A stretch of DNA of 64,000 bases from Fontibacterium sp040404065. Lineage in GTDB: Bacteria; Pseudomonadota; Alphaproteobacteria; Pelagibacterales; Pelagibacteraceae. The stretch's first letter is position 1. Every line of letters starts with the position of its first letter. The DNA lies in assembly GCA_040404065.1 (NCBI GenBank), contig JBBAJM010000001.1; one strand, given 5' to 3'. Both the position numbers and the translations under genes were made by a program. Shown one piece after another: positions 18,385 through 27,622 of this stretch. Under the pieces are notes generated by a model. That model made no database searches. It had not been told where the DNA came from and saw only the letters and a program-made list of their open reading frames with translations.

Positions 18385-18529
18385 AATTAAATTATAATTT
18401 TTTTATGAATAACTTTTAACCTAAAGTTACGATTTATTGCAATTTTTGCAATGTTAATATAGTAATAATTTTAGTATTTTAAATCACAAATTATTTCTTT
18501 TAAAAACTAATTTTGTTTTCTGTAGATTT

Positions 18530-19201
18530 ATGAATAAAGCGATCGTTTTTGACCTAGATGGAACTCTTGTAGATTCCGCTCCAGATTTAATGGATGCTCA
18601 TAATTACGTGATGCAAAAATATGGCTACCATCAAAAACAAGTTTCTGACATTCGCCATCTAGCAGGTAGAGGTGCTGCTAATATGATTTTAAGTTCATTA
18701 AGAGAGGAAGATAAAAAATTCGATGCTAATATTCATAAAGAAATGACAGAAGAATTTATTAATTTTTATAGAGAAAATATTTCTAAAAAATCTCAAATTA
18801 TCAAAGGAGCTGTAGATTTTTTAAAATGGGGAAAATCTCAAAATATTACTCTCGCCGTTTGCACAAACAAAATGGAATCTCTTGCTAAAAAACTACTAAA
18901 AGAAATTAATCTTATTGAATTTTTTGATTATATTGCTGGAGCGGATACCTTTGAATATCGAAAACCTGATCCAAGACATCTTACTAATATCCTGGAGATA
19001 TTAGATGTAAAAAAAGAAAATAGCATTATGGTTGGTGACAGCGAAACCGACTCTGAAACGGCCAGATCTGCCAAAATACATTTTGTATTAGTAAAAGGAG
19101 GATATACCGAAAAAGATCAAAAGCACATTTATCATAACCATTTAATTAATGATTTTACAGAAATGCAGGCCATTATATCAAAAATGAAATTTTTAAATTA
19201 A
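18530..19201 (+). CDS. gph: HAD-family phosphoglycolate phosphatase-like hydrolase
   Basis: This 223-residue HAD phosphatase has the nucleophile motif FDLDGTLVDSAPD (7-19, D8 and D10), motif 2 threonine in CTNKMES, the lysine in RKPDP and the acidic motif GDSETD. The cap is the small helical C1 type, and the whole resembles phosphoglycolate phosphatases (Gph), which recycle 2-phosphoglycolate formed during DNA repair. Substrate assignment within this promiscuous family is tentative. The gene is divergent from the GlmU-domain gene and 43 bases upstream of prpB. Confidence 0.82.
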   Translation: MNKAIVFDLDGTLVDSAPDLMDAHNYVMQKYGYHQKQVSDIRHLAGRGAANMILSSLREEDKKFDANIHKEMTEEFINFYRENISKKSQIIKGAVDFLKWGKSQNITLAVCTNKMESLAKKLLKEINLIEFFDYIAGADTFEYRKPDPRHLTNILEILDVKKENSIMVGDSETDSETARSAKIHFVLVKGGYTEKDQKHIYHNHLINDFTEMQAIISKMKFLN

Positions 19202-19244
19202 TGATATTTGTGATTTAATATTTAAAATAAATAAAAAGTTTATT

Positions 19245-20150
19245 ATGTACTTTGTAAAGAACACTCCAGCTGAGAAAAGAGCTCAATTAAATAAAAAATT
19301 AAAAACAGGAAAGCTTATTCGTTTTCCAGGGGCCTATAGTCCGATCGTTGCAAAACTAATAGAAGAAATTGGATATGAAGGCGTTTATATTTCTGGAGCT
19401 GTAATGGCTAATGACCTTGGCATGCCTGATATTGGTCTTACAACATTAACTGAGGTTTCTTACCGAGCTGAACAAATTGCTCGTGTTACTAATTTACCGT
19501 CTATTGTTGATGCGGATACGGGTTTTGGCGAGCCCATGAATTGTGCAAGAACAATTGAAACTTTTGAAAATTTTGGAATTTCAGGATGTCATATTGAAGA
19601 TCAAATTAATCCTAAAAGATGCGGTCACCTAGATAATAAGGAAATTGTTAGCACTAATGAAATGGTTAAAAAAATTAAATCAGCTGTAAAAGCTAGAAAA
19701 GATAAAAATTTTTTAATTATAGCAAGAACTGATGCTAATGCAGTTGAGGGAATAGAAAAAACAATTTCAAGAATAAAAGCTTATGTCGACGCTGGAGCAG
19801 ATATGATTTTTCCTGAAGCTTTAAAAGATGAAAAAGAATTTGAAAAAGTAAGAAAAATAACCAAAGCATATTTACTTGCAAACATGACAGAGTTCGGAAA
19901 ATCAAAGCTATTATCTGTTAAAGAACTTAACGATCTTGGTTATAACTTAGTCATCTATCCTGTGACAACTCAGAGATTGGCTCTAAAAAATGTAGAAGAT
20001 GGCCTAAAACAAATCTTTAAAGAAGGTCATCAAAATAATGTTATTGATAAAATGCAGACAAGAAAAAGATTATATGAGTTAGTTGACTATGAAAAATATA
20101 GTCAATTTGACAGTTCTATATTCAATTTTTCCAAAAAAGGTCACGAATAA
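19245..20150 (+). CDS. prpB: 2-methylisocitrate lyase
   Basis: PrpB (301 residues) cleaves 2-methylisocitrate to pyruvate and succinate, the last step of the methylcitrate route for propionyl-CoA. The isocitrate-lyase superfamily signature is KRCGH (124-128) preceded by HIEDQINP, and the metal/substrate loop is DADTGFGE (89-96). The short length without the extra isocitrate-lyase insertions favours PrpB over AceA. Its last base is the first of prpC, so both enzymes are co-translated. Propionyl-CoA would come from odd-chain or branched substrates or from DMSP-derived acrylate. Confidence 0.9.
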   Translation: MYFVKNTPAEKRAQLNKKLKTGKLIRFPGAYSPIVAKLIEEIGYEGVYISGAVMANDLGMPDIGLTTLTEVSYRAEQIARVTNLPSIVDADTGFGEPMNCARTIETFENFGISGCHIEDQINPKRCGHLDNKEIVSTNEMVKKIKSAVKARKDKNFLIIARTDANAVEGIEKTISRIKAYVDAGADMIFPEALKDEKEFEKVRKITKAYLLANMTEFGKSKLLSVKELNDLGYNLVIYPVTTQRLALKNVEDGLKQIFKEGHQNNVIDKMQTRKRLYELVDYEKYSQFDSSIFNFSKKGHE

Positions 20151-21277
20151 TGACTGAAGGCGATATCAAAAAAGGGTTGGTTGGCGTCATAGCTGACGAG
20201 ACTAAGGTTTCAGAAGTTATGCCTGATATAAATTCCTTAACATACAGAGGTTATGCGGTTCAAGATCTTGCTGAAGTGTGTGTATTTGAAGAAGTCGCTT
20301 ACTTATTATTAAATGGAGAGCTACCTAATAAATTTCAACTGTCTAAATTTCAAGAAGAAGAAAGAAATAACAGAGAAATCAGTTCTAATTTAAAAAAGAT
20401 TATTCAAAACTACCCAAAAAATTCCCATCCAATGGACACTACAAGAACTTCCGTTAGTCATTTAGGTCTGGAAGATCCTGAGACAGGAATAAATACCACT
20501 GAATCTGATTATAAAAAATTTATAAGAATTTTTGCAAAAACTCCAACGGCTGTAGCTGCAAATTTTAGAACAAGAAAAGGATTGGATATAATAGATCCAA
20601 AGAAAGATTTAAGTTTTAGTGAAAACTTTTTTCATATGTGCTTTGGAAAAGTTCCAAGCAAAGATGTTGTTAAAGCATTTGATGTGTCTTTAATTCTTTA
20701 CGCCGAACATAGTTTTAACGCTTCAACTTTTACATCAAGGGTTATTACAAGCACTCTTGCAGATATTCATAGTGCAATTGTAGGAGGAATCAGCGCCTTA
20801 AAAGGACCATTGCATGGCGGAGCAAACGAAGTGGTAATGAAAATGTTCTTCGATATTAAAGAACCCGAAAACGCAGAAAAGTACATTTTAAATAAAATTG
20901 AGAATAAGGATTTGATAATAGGTTTTGGTCATCGTGTTTATAAAAATGGAGACTCTAGAGTGCCCACAATGACAAAATATTATTATAAAACTGCAGAGTT
21001 TTATAAGAATGAAAAATTTCCAAAAATTTCTAAAATATTAGAGCAAACAATGATTAAAGAAAAAAATATATTTCCTAATTTAGATTTTCCGTCTGGTCCC
21101 ACTTATTACTTAATGGGTTTTGATGTCGATTTTTTTACTCCAATATTCGTAATAGCAAGAATTACAGGATGGTCAGCTCACATTATCGAGCAACTAAAAG
21201 ATAACAGACTAATAAGACCGCTTTCAAAATATGTAGGATCTGATCACCGGAACGTTCAACCGATAGATATAAGGTAA
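20150..21277 (+). CDS. prpC: 2-methylcitrate synthase (citrate synthase family)
   Basis: The 375-residue enzyme belongs to the short citrate synthase family and should condense propionyl-CoA with oxaloacetate. The catalytic residues are seen in ALKGPLHGGANE and FGHRVYKNGDSR, and the Asp-containing segment PSGPTYYLMGFD follows. Family resemblance alone cannot exclude citrate synthase activity, but pairing with prpB supports the methylcitrate role. The start overlaps the prpB stop by one base, and prpC ends seven bases before the convergent nrdB stop. Confidence 0.88.
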   Translation: MTEGDIKKGLVGVIADETKVSEVMPDINSLTYRGYAVQDLAEVCVFEEVAYLLLNGELPNKFQLSKFQEEERNNREISSNLKKIIQNYPKNSHPMDTTRTSVSHLGLEDPETGINTTESDYKKFIRIFAKTPTAVAANFRTRKGLDIIDPKKDLSFSENFFHMCFGKVPSKDVVKAFDVSLILYAEHSFNASTFTSRVITSTLADIHSAIVGGISALKGPLHGGANEVVMKMFFDIKEPENAEKYILNKIENKDLIIGFGHRVYKNGDSRVPTMTKYYYKTAEFYKNEKFPKISKILEQTMIKEKNIFPNLDFPSGPTYYLMGFDVDFFTPIFVIARITGWSAHIIEQLKDNRLIRPLSKYVGSDHRNVQPIDIR

Positions 21278-21284
21278 TTCTTAA

Positions 21285-22313
21285 TTATTTCGTAAACTCA
21301 AAGGCTTCAACCCATGAGCCTTTAGTGGAAGCTTTGGAATATTCTGTTGCTCTACCTTCAAAGAAATTCATATGTTCAACACCGTTTAACATATCGTCTA
21401 ACCAAGTTAATGGGTTTTCTTTAACTTCGTAAATTTCTTTTAAACGTAATTGCGATAATCTTCGGTTTGCAATCCACCTAATATAAGTTTTAACTTGCTC
21501 CGCAGTTAGACCTTCGATATTTCCCATCTCAAAAGCAAGATCAATAAATGCATCTTCATGATGAACTATTGTTCTGCAGGCATCATAAATTTCTTTTTGC
21601 AAACTCTCGTCTAACAAGCCGGGATTTTCATCGCAGAAAGTATTAAAAATTTTGATCATAGAGTTGCAATGAAGAGTTTCATCTCTTACGGACCAGGTAA
21701 CTATTTGACCCATGCCTTTCATTTTATTAAATCTTGGAAAATTTAATAAAATCGCAAAACTTGCAAACAACTGAAGACCCTCTGTAAAAGCGCTAAACAC
21801 CGCAACTGTTTTGGCGATTTCTCTTTTATTACTTGTGTTAAAATTTTTCATGTAATCATATTTATCTTTCATTTCTTTATACTTTAAGAATGCAGAGTAT
21901 TCAGAATCTGGCATGCCTATTGTATCTAGCAAATGAGAGTAAGCTGCGATGTGAACTGTTTCCATTGACGAAAACGCAGTCATCATCATTAAAACTTCAG
22001 TTGGTTTAAAAACATTTGTGTAATGTCTTAAGTAGCAGTTATTAACCTCAACATCAGCCTGAGTAAAAAATCTAAATATTTGAGTAAGTAAATTTTTTTC
22101 ACCTTGAGTTAACTTTTTTTGCCAGTCTCTTATATCTTCTGATAGAGGAACCTCTTCTGGTAACCAGTGAATTCTTTGTTGAGTTAACCACGCATCATAG
22201 CACCACGGATAACGAAAAGGTTTATAAACAGGATTATCTTTTAAAAGACCATGTGTTTCAGAATAATTTTTATCTATTATTTTTTCTGGTATTTTAATTG
22301 CCGCTACTGACAT
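21285..22313 (-). CDS. nrdB: Ribonucleoside-diphosphate reductase, beta subunit (class I)
   Basis: NrdB (342 residues) houses the diiron-tyrosyl radical cofactor that starts ribonucleotide reduction. The carboxylate and histidine ligands are visible in FTQADVEV, SSMETVHIAAYSH, AFTEGLQLF and RDETLHCNSM. The tyrosine in IAAYSH sits in the radical position, so this is not a Phe-type (class Ic) protein. The ATG at 22313 is chosen over an in-frame GTG nine bases earlier. Either start lies inside the end of nrdA, so translation is coupled. No ATP-cone is visible at the N-terminus. Confidence 0.95.
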   Translation of the reverse strand: MSVAAIKIPEKIIDKNYSETHGLLKDNPVYKPFRYPWCYDAWLTQQRIHWLPEEVPLSEDIRDWQKKLTQGEKNLLTQIFRFFTQADVEVNNCYLRHYTNVFKPTEVLMMMTAFSSMETVHIAAYSHLLDTIGMPDSEYSAFLKYKEMKDKYDYMKNFNTSNKREIAKTVAVFSAFTEGLQLFASFAILLNFPRFNKMKGMGQIVTWSVRDETLHCNSMIKIFNTFCDENPGLLDESLQKEIYDACRTIVHHEDAFIDLAFEMGNIEGLTAEQVKTYIRWIANRRLSQLRLKEIYEVKENPLTWLDDMLNGVEHMNFFEGRATEYSKASTKGSWVEAFEFTK

Positions 22314-24244
22314 GACAAGCACTCCTCATAATCTTTTGTTTCTGTAGTTTGTTTTTTTTCTGCGGGAATTGCAACAAAACTCTTACTCACAACCTCTGCC
22401 CTCTGTATAGATTTCGATCTACAGTAGTAAAGACTCTTAAGTCCTTTCTTCCACGCTTGAAAATGAATTTGATGAAGATCTCTCTTATGCACGTCTGCAG
22501 GGATAAATACATTCAATGATTGCGCTTGCGATATATAAGGAGTTCTGTCCGCCGAAAGATCGATTAACCATCTTTGATCTAGCTCGAATGCCGTCTTAAA
22601 GACATCTTTCTCTTCTTGGGTTAAAAAATCTAGATGCTGAACTGAGCCTTGATTTGTTGTAATCGAAGACCAAACATCAGCATTATTTTTTTCATATTTA
22701 TTTAAAAGATCCTCTAAAAATTTATTTCTTACGTTGAAAGAACCTGACAAAGTTTTATGTGTGTAACTGTTTCCAGCGATAGGCTCAATTCCAGGAGATG
22801 ATCCGCCACAGATGATTGAAATAGAGGCGGTTGGCGCTATAGCTGTTTTATTAGAAAATCTTTCCATGATTCCGTACTCTGCCGCGTCTGGACAAGCTCC
22901 TCTTTCTTCTGCTAATTTTTTTGATGCTTTATTAACTTCTTGATCAATATATTTAAATATTTTTGTGTTCCAAACTTTTGCCATTACAGATTCGAAAGGA
23001 ATCATATTTTTTTGCAAGAAAGAATGAAAACCCATCACACCAAGACCAACGCTTCTTTCGCGGTGCGCAGAATATTTTGCATCTTTAAAAGAATCTGGAG
23101 CTTTTTGGATAAATTCGCTTAAAATATTATCTAAAAATCTCATAACATCTTCTAAGAAATTTTTATCATTTTTCCATTCTTCGTAAGTTTCTAAATTTAA
23201 TGAAGATAAACAACAAACTGCTGTTCTGTCTTTTCCATGTTTATCAATTCCAGTTGGTAAAGTAATCTCTGAACATAAATTTGAAGTTTTAACTGTAAGA
23301 CCAGCAAGTTTATGATGTTGTGGTATCATTCTATTTACCGTGTCTATGAAAATAATATAAGGCTCACCTGTTTCAACTCTTGCAGTTAATAATCTGATCC
23401 ATAAATTTCTCGCAGAGATCGTTGCTTGAACCGCTCCATCATATGGACTTTTTAATGCCCACTGTTCATCAAGTTCAACTGCTCGCATAAAAGCATCTGT
23501 AACCAAAACTCCGTGATGAAGATTTAATGCTTTTCTATTTGGATCTCCACCAGTTGGTCTTCTCATTTCTATAAACTCTTCAATTTCAGGGTGATCAATT
23601 TGCAAATAACAAGCAGCAGATCCTCTTCTTAGAGATCCTTGACTAATTGCCAAGGTTAATGAGTCCATAACTTTAATAAATGGAATAATTCCAGAAGTCT
23701 TTCCAACTCTTCCAATTTTTTCTCCAATAGATCTAAGATTACCCCAATAACTTCCTATTCCACCTCCTCTTGCTGCCAGCCAAACGTTTTCGGACCAAAG
23801 ATCTAAAATACCGTCTAAGCTGTCATTTGCTTCATTTAAAAAACAAGATATTGGCAAACCTCTGTCCGTTCCTGCGTTTGACAATACCGGAGTTGCAGGC
23901 ATGAACCAAAGGTTGCTGATATAATTATAAATTCTTTGAGCATGTAAATTGTTGTCAGCATAGTTTGCCGCAACACGAGCAAACAAATCTTGGTAAGATT
24001 CTCCATCTGCTAAGTAACGATCATCTAAAGTTGCTTTACCGAAATTTGTTAATTTTGAATCTTTTGATCTATCAATTTTAATTGTAATCCCTTTTTCATT
24101 TTGAAATAACTCTGTTTCTTTTGTTAGAGAAAAAAGATCTGGTTTTTTTAGATCCTGAACGTTAGATTTTGGAGTTGATGTCGGAATGTCTATTCCTTTG
24201 TCCAAAACGATCTTTTTTATGGCCAAAGCCAAGTTATCTTGCAT
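22304..24244 (-). CDS. nrdA: Ribonucleoside-diphosphate reductase, alpha subunit (class I)
   Basis: NrdA (646 residues) is the catalytic subunit that reduces NDPs to dNDPs. Active-site residues are in LPISCFLNE (first thiyl-pair cysteine), TSNLCSEITLP (Asn-x-Cys-x-Glu) and the AVCCLSSLNLE cysteine, and the C-terminus ends EECLSCQ with the redox-relay CxxC at 642-645. The protein begins almost directly with the barrel region; no ~90-residue ATP-cone is recognisable. The start at 24244 is the first ATG; an in-frame TTG at 24280 would add 12 unconserved-looking residues. The upstream region carries two palindromes that may be NrdR sites. Confidence 0.94.
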   Translation of the reverse strand: MQDNLALAIKKIVLDKGIDIPTSTPKSNVQDLKKPDLFSLTKETELFQNEKGITIKIDRSKDSKLTNFGKATLDDRYLADGESYQDLFARVAANYADNNLHAQRIYNYISNLWFMPATPVLSNAGTDRGLPISCFLNEANDSLDGILDLWSENVWLAARGGGIGSYWGNLRSIGEKIGRVGKTSGIIPFIKVMDSLTLAISQGSLRRGSAACYLQIDHPEIEEFIEMRRPTGGDPNRKALNLHHGVLVTDAFMRAVELDEQWALKSPYDGAVQATISARNLWIRLLTARVETGEPYIIFIDTVNRMIPQHHKLAGLTVKTSNLCSEITLPTGIDKHGKDRTAVCCLSSLNLETYEEWKNDKNFLEDVMRFLDNILSEFIQKAPDSFKDAKYSAHRERSVGLGVMGFHSFLQKNMIPFESVMAKVWNTKIFKYIDQEVNKASKKLAEERGACPDAAEYGIMERFSNKTAIAPTASISIICGGSSPGIEPIAGNSYTHKTLSGSFNVRNKFLEDLLNKYEKNNADVWSSITTNQGSVQHLDFLTQEEKDVFKTAFELDQRWLIDLSADRTPYISQAQSLNVFIPADVHKRDLHQIHFQAWKKGLKSLYYCRSKSIQRAEVVSKSFVAIPAEKKQTTETKDYEECLSCQ

Positions 24245-24276
24245 AACTCTATGTTTTATTAGATTTTTATGGTAAA

Positions 24277-24324
24277 ACAACTATATGTTGTGTTACAAAA
24301 ACATGAATATACTATTAATAAGTA
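24277..24324 (-). promoter_or_regulatory. Paired palindromes upstream of nrdA, candidate NrdR boxes
   Basis: Two inverted repeats lie 33-80 bases upstream of the nrdA ATG. The first, 24277-24291, is ACAAC-TATAT-GTTGT, and the second, 24310-24324, is TACT-ATTAATA-AGTA. Their centres are 33 bases apart, close to three helical turns. NrdR typically binds two 16-bp ACAC-rich palindromes about 31-32 bases centre to centre in front of nrd operons. The first site resembles that consensus moderately and the second weakly, so NrdR control is an inference from position and geometry. Confidence 0.4.
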
Positions 24325-24418
24325 CATCACAATAGAACATTATTAGAACATTACAAAAAAGTCAATTAAAAAAATTTATTTTTGATAAACCATTAAAAAA
24401 TAACAATTAATTTTTTTA

Positions 24419-25873
24419 ATGAATTCTAAAGATATTAACATAAACAAAAATGGTTTTAGGGAATACGACGCGAGATGGTTGTATCCAAAAGATATTAGTC
24501 TTGAAGGAATCAAAACCATAGGTCTTGCCCTTGGAACTCAAATTAGCAGGCACACAAAAAAAAATCCAAGAGTAATTGTTGGTCACGACTACAGATCTTA
24601 CAGCGAAGAAGTTAAAGGAGCATTAATCGAAGGATTGATGGAAAGCGGATGTAATGTTGAAGATTTAGGATTGAGTTTAACTCCTATGGTTTATTTTGCT
24701 CAGTTTGAACTTAATGCAGATGCTATCGCAATGGTAACTGCGAGTCATAATGAAAATGGGTGGACTGGAATTAAAATGGGTATTGAGAAAGGTCTTACTC
24801 ACACACCAACAGAAATGTCTGAACTTAAGGAAATAGTATTCAGTAAAAATTTTATTAAAAATGAAGGAAGTTTAAAAAAAATTAATAACTTTAAAGATAT
24901 CTATAGCAATTATTTAATCTCTAATAATAAAATAAATAAGAAAATTAAAGCAGTTGTTGCCTGTGGTAATGGCACGGCTGGAGTTTTTGCTCCTCAAATT
25001 TTAAGAAGTATTGGTTGTGATGTCATAGAATTAGATTGTAATCTTGATTATACATTCCCTAAATATAATCCTAATCCAGAAGACATGAAAATGCTTCATG
25101 CTATTAGTGAGGCTGTTGTAAAAAATAAAGCTGATATTGGTTTTGGCTTTGATGGAGACGGAGATAGAGTTGGAGTTATTGATAACAAAGGACGTGAAAT
25201 ATTTTCAGATAAAATAGGATTGTTAATTGCAAGAAATATTTCAAATGCACATAAAGGGGAAAAATTTATTATTGATGTTAAATCAACTTGTCTTTACTCA
25301 GACGATGAAGTTTTAAAAAAAAACAACTGCGAAGTTATATTTTGGAAAACAGGACACTCTCACATTAAAAGAAAAGTAAAAGAAACTAAATCAATTGCTG
25401 GTTTTGAAAAAAGTGGTCACTTCTTTTTTAATCAGCCAATCGGATTTGGATTTGATGACGGAATAATGTCTGCAATTCAAGTATGTCATTTAATAAATAA
25501 TGAGAATAAAAAAATGTCTGAGATTATAGATGCTCTTCCTATGACATATCAAACTCCTACTATGGCACCCTTCTGTAAAGATGAAGAGAAATATCAAATT
25601 GTTGATCTAATCACTAAACAATTTAAAGAATTTAAAGAAAATAAAACTAAAATTAACGATCAATTAATTAAAGAAATAATCACTATTAATGGTGTTAGAT
25701 TTGTTCTTGAAGATAACTCATGGGGACTAATTAGAGCATCCTCTAATAAGCCTTCTTTAGTTGTGGTGGTTGAGACTTTAAAATCTAATAAAGACACCAA
25801 AAACATCTTTGATTTTATTGATAAAACTCTTCAAAAAACTGGAAAAGTTGGAGAATACGACCAAAAAATTTAG
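24419..25873 (+). CDS. Phosphomannomutase/phosphoglucomutase
   Basis: This 484-residue alpha-D-phosphohexomutase interconverts hexose 6- and 1-phosphates for envelope sugars. The phosphoserine loop is TASHNENGWTG (107-117, S109), the Mg site is FDGDGDRVGV, and the sugar-specificity loop reads GFEKSGHFFF, containing the GEKSGH-like motif of PMM/PGM rather than GlmM. Four domains of normal size are present. It is divergent from nrdA, and its TAG stop shares the tetranucleotide TTAG with the convergent stop of the downstream gene. Confidence 0.9.
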   Translation: MNSKDININKNGFREYDARWLYPKDISLEGIKTIGLALGTQISRHTKKNPRVIVGHDYRSYSEEVKGALIEGLMESGCNVEDLGLSLTPMVYFAQFELNADAIAMVTASHNENGWTGIKMGIEKGLTHTPTEMSELKEIVFSKNFIKNEGSLKKINNFKDIYSNYLISNNKINKKIKAVVACGNGTAGVFAPQILRSIGCDVIELDCNLDYTFPKYNPNPEDMKMLHAISEAVVKNKADIGFGFDGDGDRVGVIDNKGREIFSDKIGLLIARNISNAHKGEKFIIDVKSTCLYSDDEVLKKNNCEVIFWKTGHSHIKRKVKETKSIAGFEKSGHFFFNQPIGFGFDDGIMSAIQVCHLINNENKKMSEIIDALPMTYQTPTMAPFCKDEEKYQIVDLITKQFKEFKENKTKINDQLIKEIITINGVRFVLEDNSWGLIRASSNKPSLVVVVETLKSNKDTKNIFDFIDKTLQKTGKVGEYDQKI

Positions 25874-26352
25874 TCTTTAGTCCAATAACCATAAACGCAA
25901 CGAGTTCCATTTCTAGAACAATCAAAAACATCGTGAAGAACTCCATTAATAACTACTGTTAAATGTTTAGAACATGAAACTATTAATGTGCCCATAGGAA
26001 GTTCTTCTTTCTTTAAATGAACTTTACAGCCTTGTCCCACAAACATAGTTGGAGTCCACTTCCATCCTAGTTTTTCTAAATATTTTTTCAATACAACTCT
26101 ATGAGTTCCAGATCTTGGACTGTCGTGTCTTTCCTTTAGACTTCTTGCAAGTTTGGTCTTTGAAGTATTTCTGAATTCATGGTTGGCTTTAAATAAATCG
26201 TCATAAACCATTTGATACGGCATTCTAGTTGCAATCGCGATAGATCTAACAACACAATCCCCCGCCTGACCTTTGTACCCTGCGGCCGCTCTACCACCGT
26301 CGTTAATTTTTAATTCTAAATTACTACGAGAAAATAATCTTTTAAAAAACAT
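25870..26352 (-). CDS. Papain-like fold protein of unknown function, phage-type relative
   Basis: The 160-residue protein has a cysteine-protease-like layout: GQAGDCVVRSIAIAT with candidate nucleophile C33 at a helix start, SCSKHLTVVING with H130 on a strand, and HDVFDC with D141 or D144 as third residue. The middle holds conserved-looking SPRSGTHR and LGWKWTPTMFVGQGCKVHL. Similar proteins, as I recall, occur in phages and scattered proteobacterial genomes as uncharacterised proteins, so transfer is possible. There is no signal peptide. It is tail-to-tail with the phosphohexomutase (four-base overlap) and 55 bases downstream of the aminotransferase gene. Substrate and role are unknown. Confidence 0.7.
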   Translation of the reverse strand: MFFKRLFSRSNLELKINDGGRAAAGYKGQAGDCVVRSIAIATRMPYQMVYDDLFKANHEFRNTSKTKLARSLKERHDSPRSGTHRVVLKKYLEKLGWKWTPTMFVGQGCKVHLKKEELPMGTLIVSCSKHLTVVINGVLHDVFDCSRNGTRCVYGYWTKD

Positions 26353-26407
26353 TATAAAATGTTTAAGCCTATTTGTTAAAAAAATAAACTATTTGATTTT
26401 TAAGAAT

Positions 26408-27583
26408 TTACTTAGAAAGATAATCTATTGCAGCCATAAGACCGCCTGCTTTGTGTGGAATTTTTGCTTTTCTAAGTCCAAGCTCAACTCCAGCTAAGGT
26501 CCCAGATAACATAAGATCATTGAGATCTCCTAAATGACCGATCCTAAATACTTTTCCTTTAATTTTATTTAACCCCATGCCTAAAGACATATTGTATTCA
26601 TCAAATATAATTTTTCTTAAGTTGTCAGAATCGTAACCTTGTGGAAGCAATATTGCGGTCACAGAATTTGAATATTCCTCTGGATTTCTAGCTAAAATCT
26701 CAAGTCCCCAAGCTTTAACTGCTGTTCTCGTAGCCTCGGCTAATCTTGTGTGACGTTTAAATACATTTTCTAAACCTTCTTCTGTTAACATGTTGATCGC
26801 TTCCTCAAGCCCAAAAAATAAATTTACTGATGGAGTGTAAGGAAAAAAACCGTCTTTGTTATTTTCTAAGATAGGATTCCAATCCCAGTATGATTTTAGC
26901 ATTGTTGATTTTGAATATGCTTCTAATGCTTTTTCGCTTATAGCATTAAAAGACAGGCCTGGAGGCAATAATAATCCTTTTTGAGATCCGCAAACAGTCA
27001 CGTCTACTTTCCATTCGTCATGACGATAATCAATTGAACCTAAAGATGAAATAGTATCAACCATTAAAAGTGCTGGATGTTTAGCGCTGTCCATTGCTTT
27101 TCTAATATTAGCAATATTACTAGTAACACCAGTTGAAGTTTCGTTATGCAAAGCAAAAACAGCTTTTATTTTATGACTCTTGTCTTCGCTTAATTTTTTT
27201 TCAACTATTTTAGCGTCAACTCCACTACGCCAATCACCTGGTACAAATTCTACATCTAAAGAAAGTTTCTTTGCTTGTTCTGACCATAAATAGGAAAATT
27301 GTCCAGTTTCAAACATCAATACTTTGTCTTTGGGATTTAAAGTATTTACAATGGCTGCTTCCCAAGCTCCTGTTCCAGACCCCGGAAAAATAATTACAGG
27401 ATGCTTTGTTTTAAAAATTCCTCTAATTCTATCCAAAATTCTTTTTGAAATTTCGGCAAAATCTGCGCCACGATGATCGATTGTTGGATAACTAATTGCT
27501 CGCAATACTCGATCTGGAATATTTGTAGGACCTGGAACTTGTAAAAAGTGTTTCCCGGGTCTGAATGAATTTGATTTGGGCAT
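26408..27583 (-). CDS. Serine--glyoxylate aminotransferase-type PLP enzyme
   Basis: The 391-residue class V aminotransferase resembles SgaA/AGAT, which transfers the amino group of serine or alanine to glyoxylate. LQVPGPTNIPDRVLRAI opens the protein, FPGSGTGAWEAAIVN binds PLP phosphate, D176 in LMVDTISSLGS contacts the pyridine nitrogen and K202 in CGSQKGLLLPPGL forms the Schiff base. The C-terminal RIGHLGDLNDLM is family-typical. In serine-cycle bacteria this enzyme makes hydroxypyruvate; here it may link glycine, serine and glyoxylate. The 39-base upstream gap shows no riboswitch. Confidence 0.88.
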   Translation of the reverse strand: MPKSNSFRPGKHFLQVPGPTNIPDRVLRAISYPTIDHRGADFAEISKRILDRIRGIFKTKHPVIIFPGSGTGAWEAAIVNTLNPKDKVLMFETGQFSYLWSEQAKKLSLDVEFVPGDWRSGVDAKIVEKKLSEDKSHKIKAVFALHNETSTGVTSNIANIRKAMDSAKHPALLMVDTISSLGSIDYRHDEWKVDVTVCGSQKGLLLPPGLSFNAISEKALEAYSKSTMLKSYWDWNPILENNKDGFFPYTPSVNLFFGLEEAINMLTEEGLENVFKRHTRLAEATRTAVKAWGLEILARNPEEYSNSVTAILLPQGYDSDNLRKIIFDEYNMSLGMGLNKIKGKVFRIGHLGDLNDLMLSGTLAGVELGLRKAKIPHKAGGLMAAIDYLSK

Positions 27584-27622
27584 ATTAATTATATAATCAT
27601 TTTAAAAAAAATAATTACTTGA

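Noticed and set aside
24245..24280. A longer nrdA starting at TTG 24280
   Set aside because: It adds 12 residues of no recognisable family content and intrudes into the palindromic upstream region.
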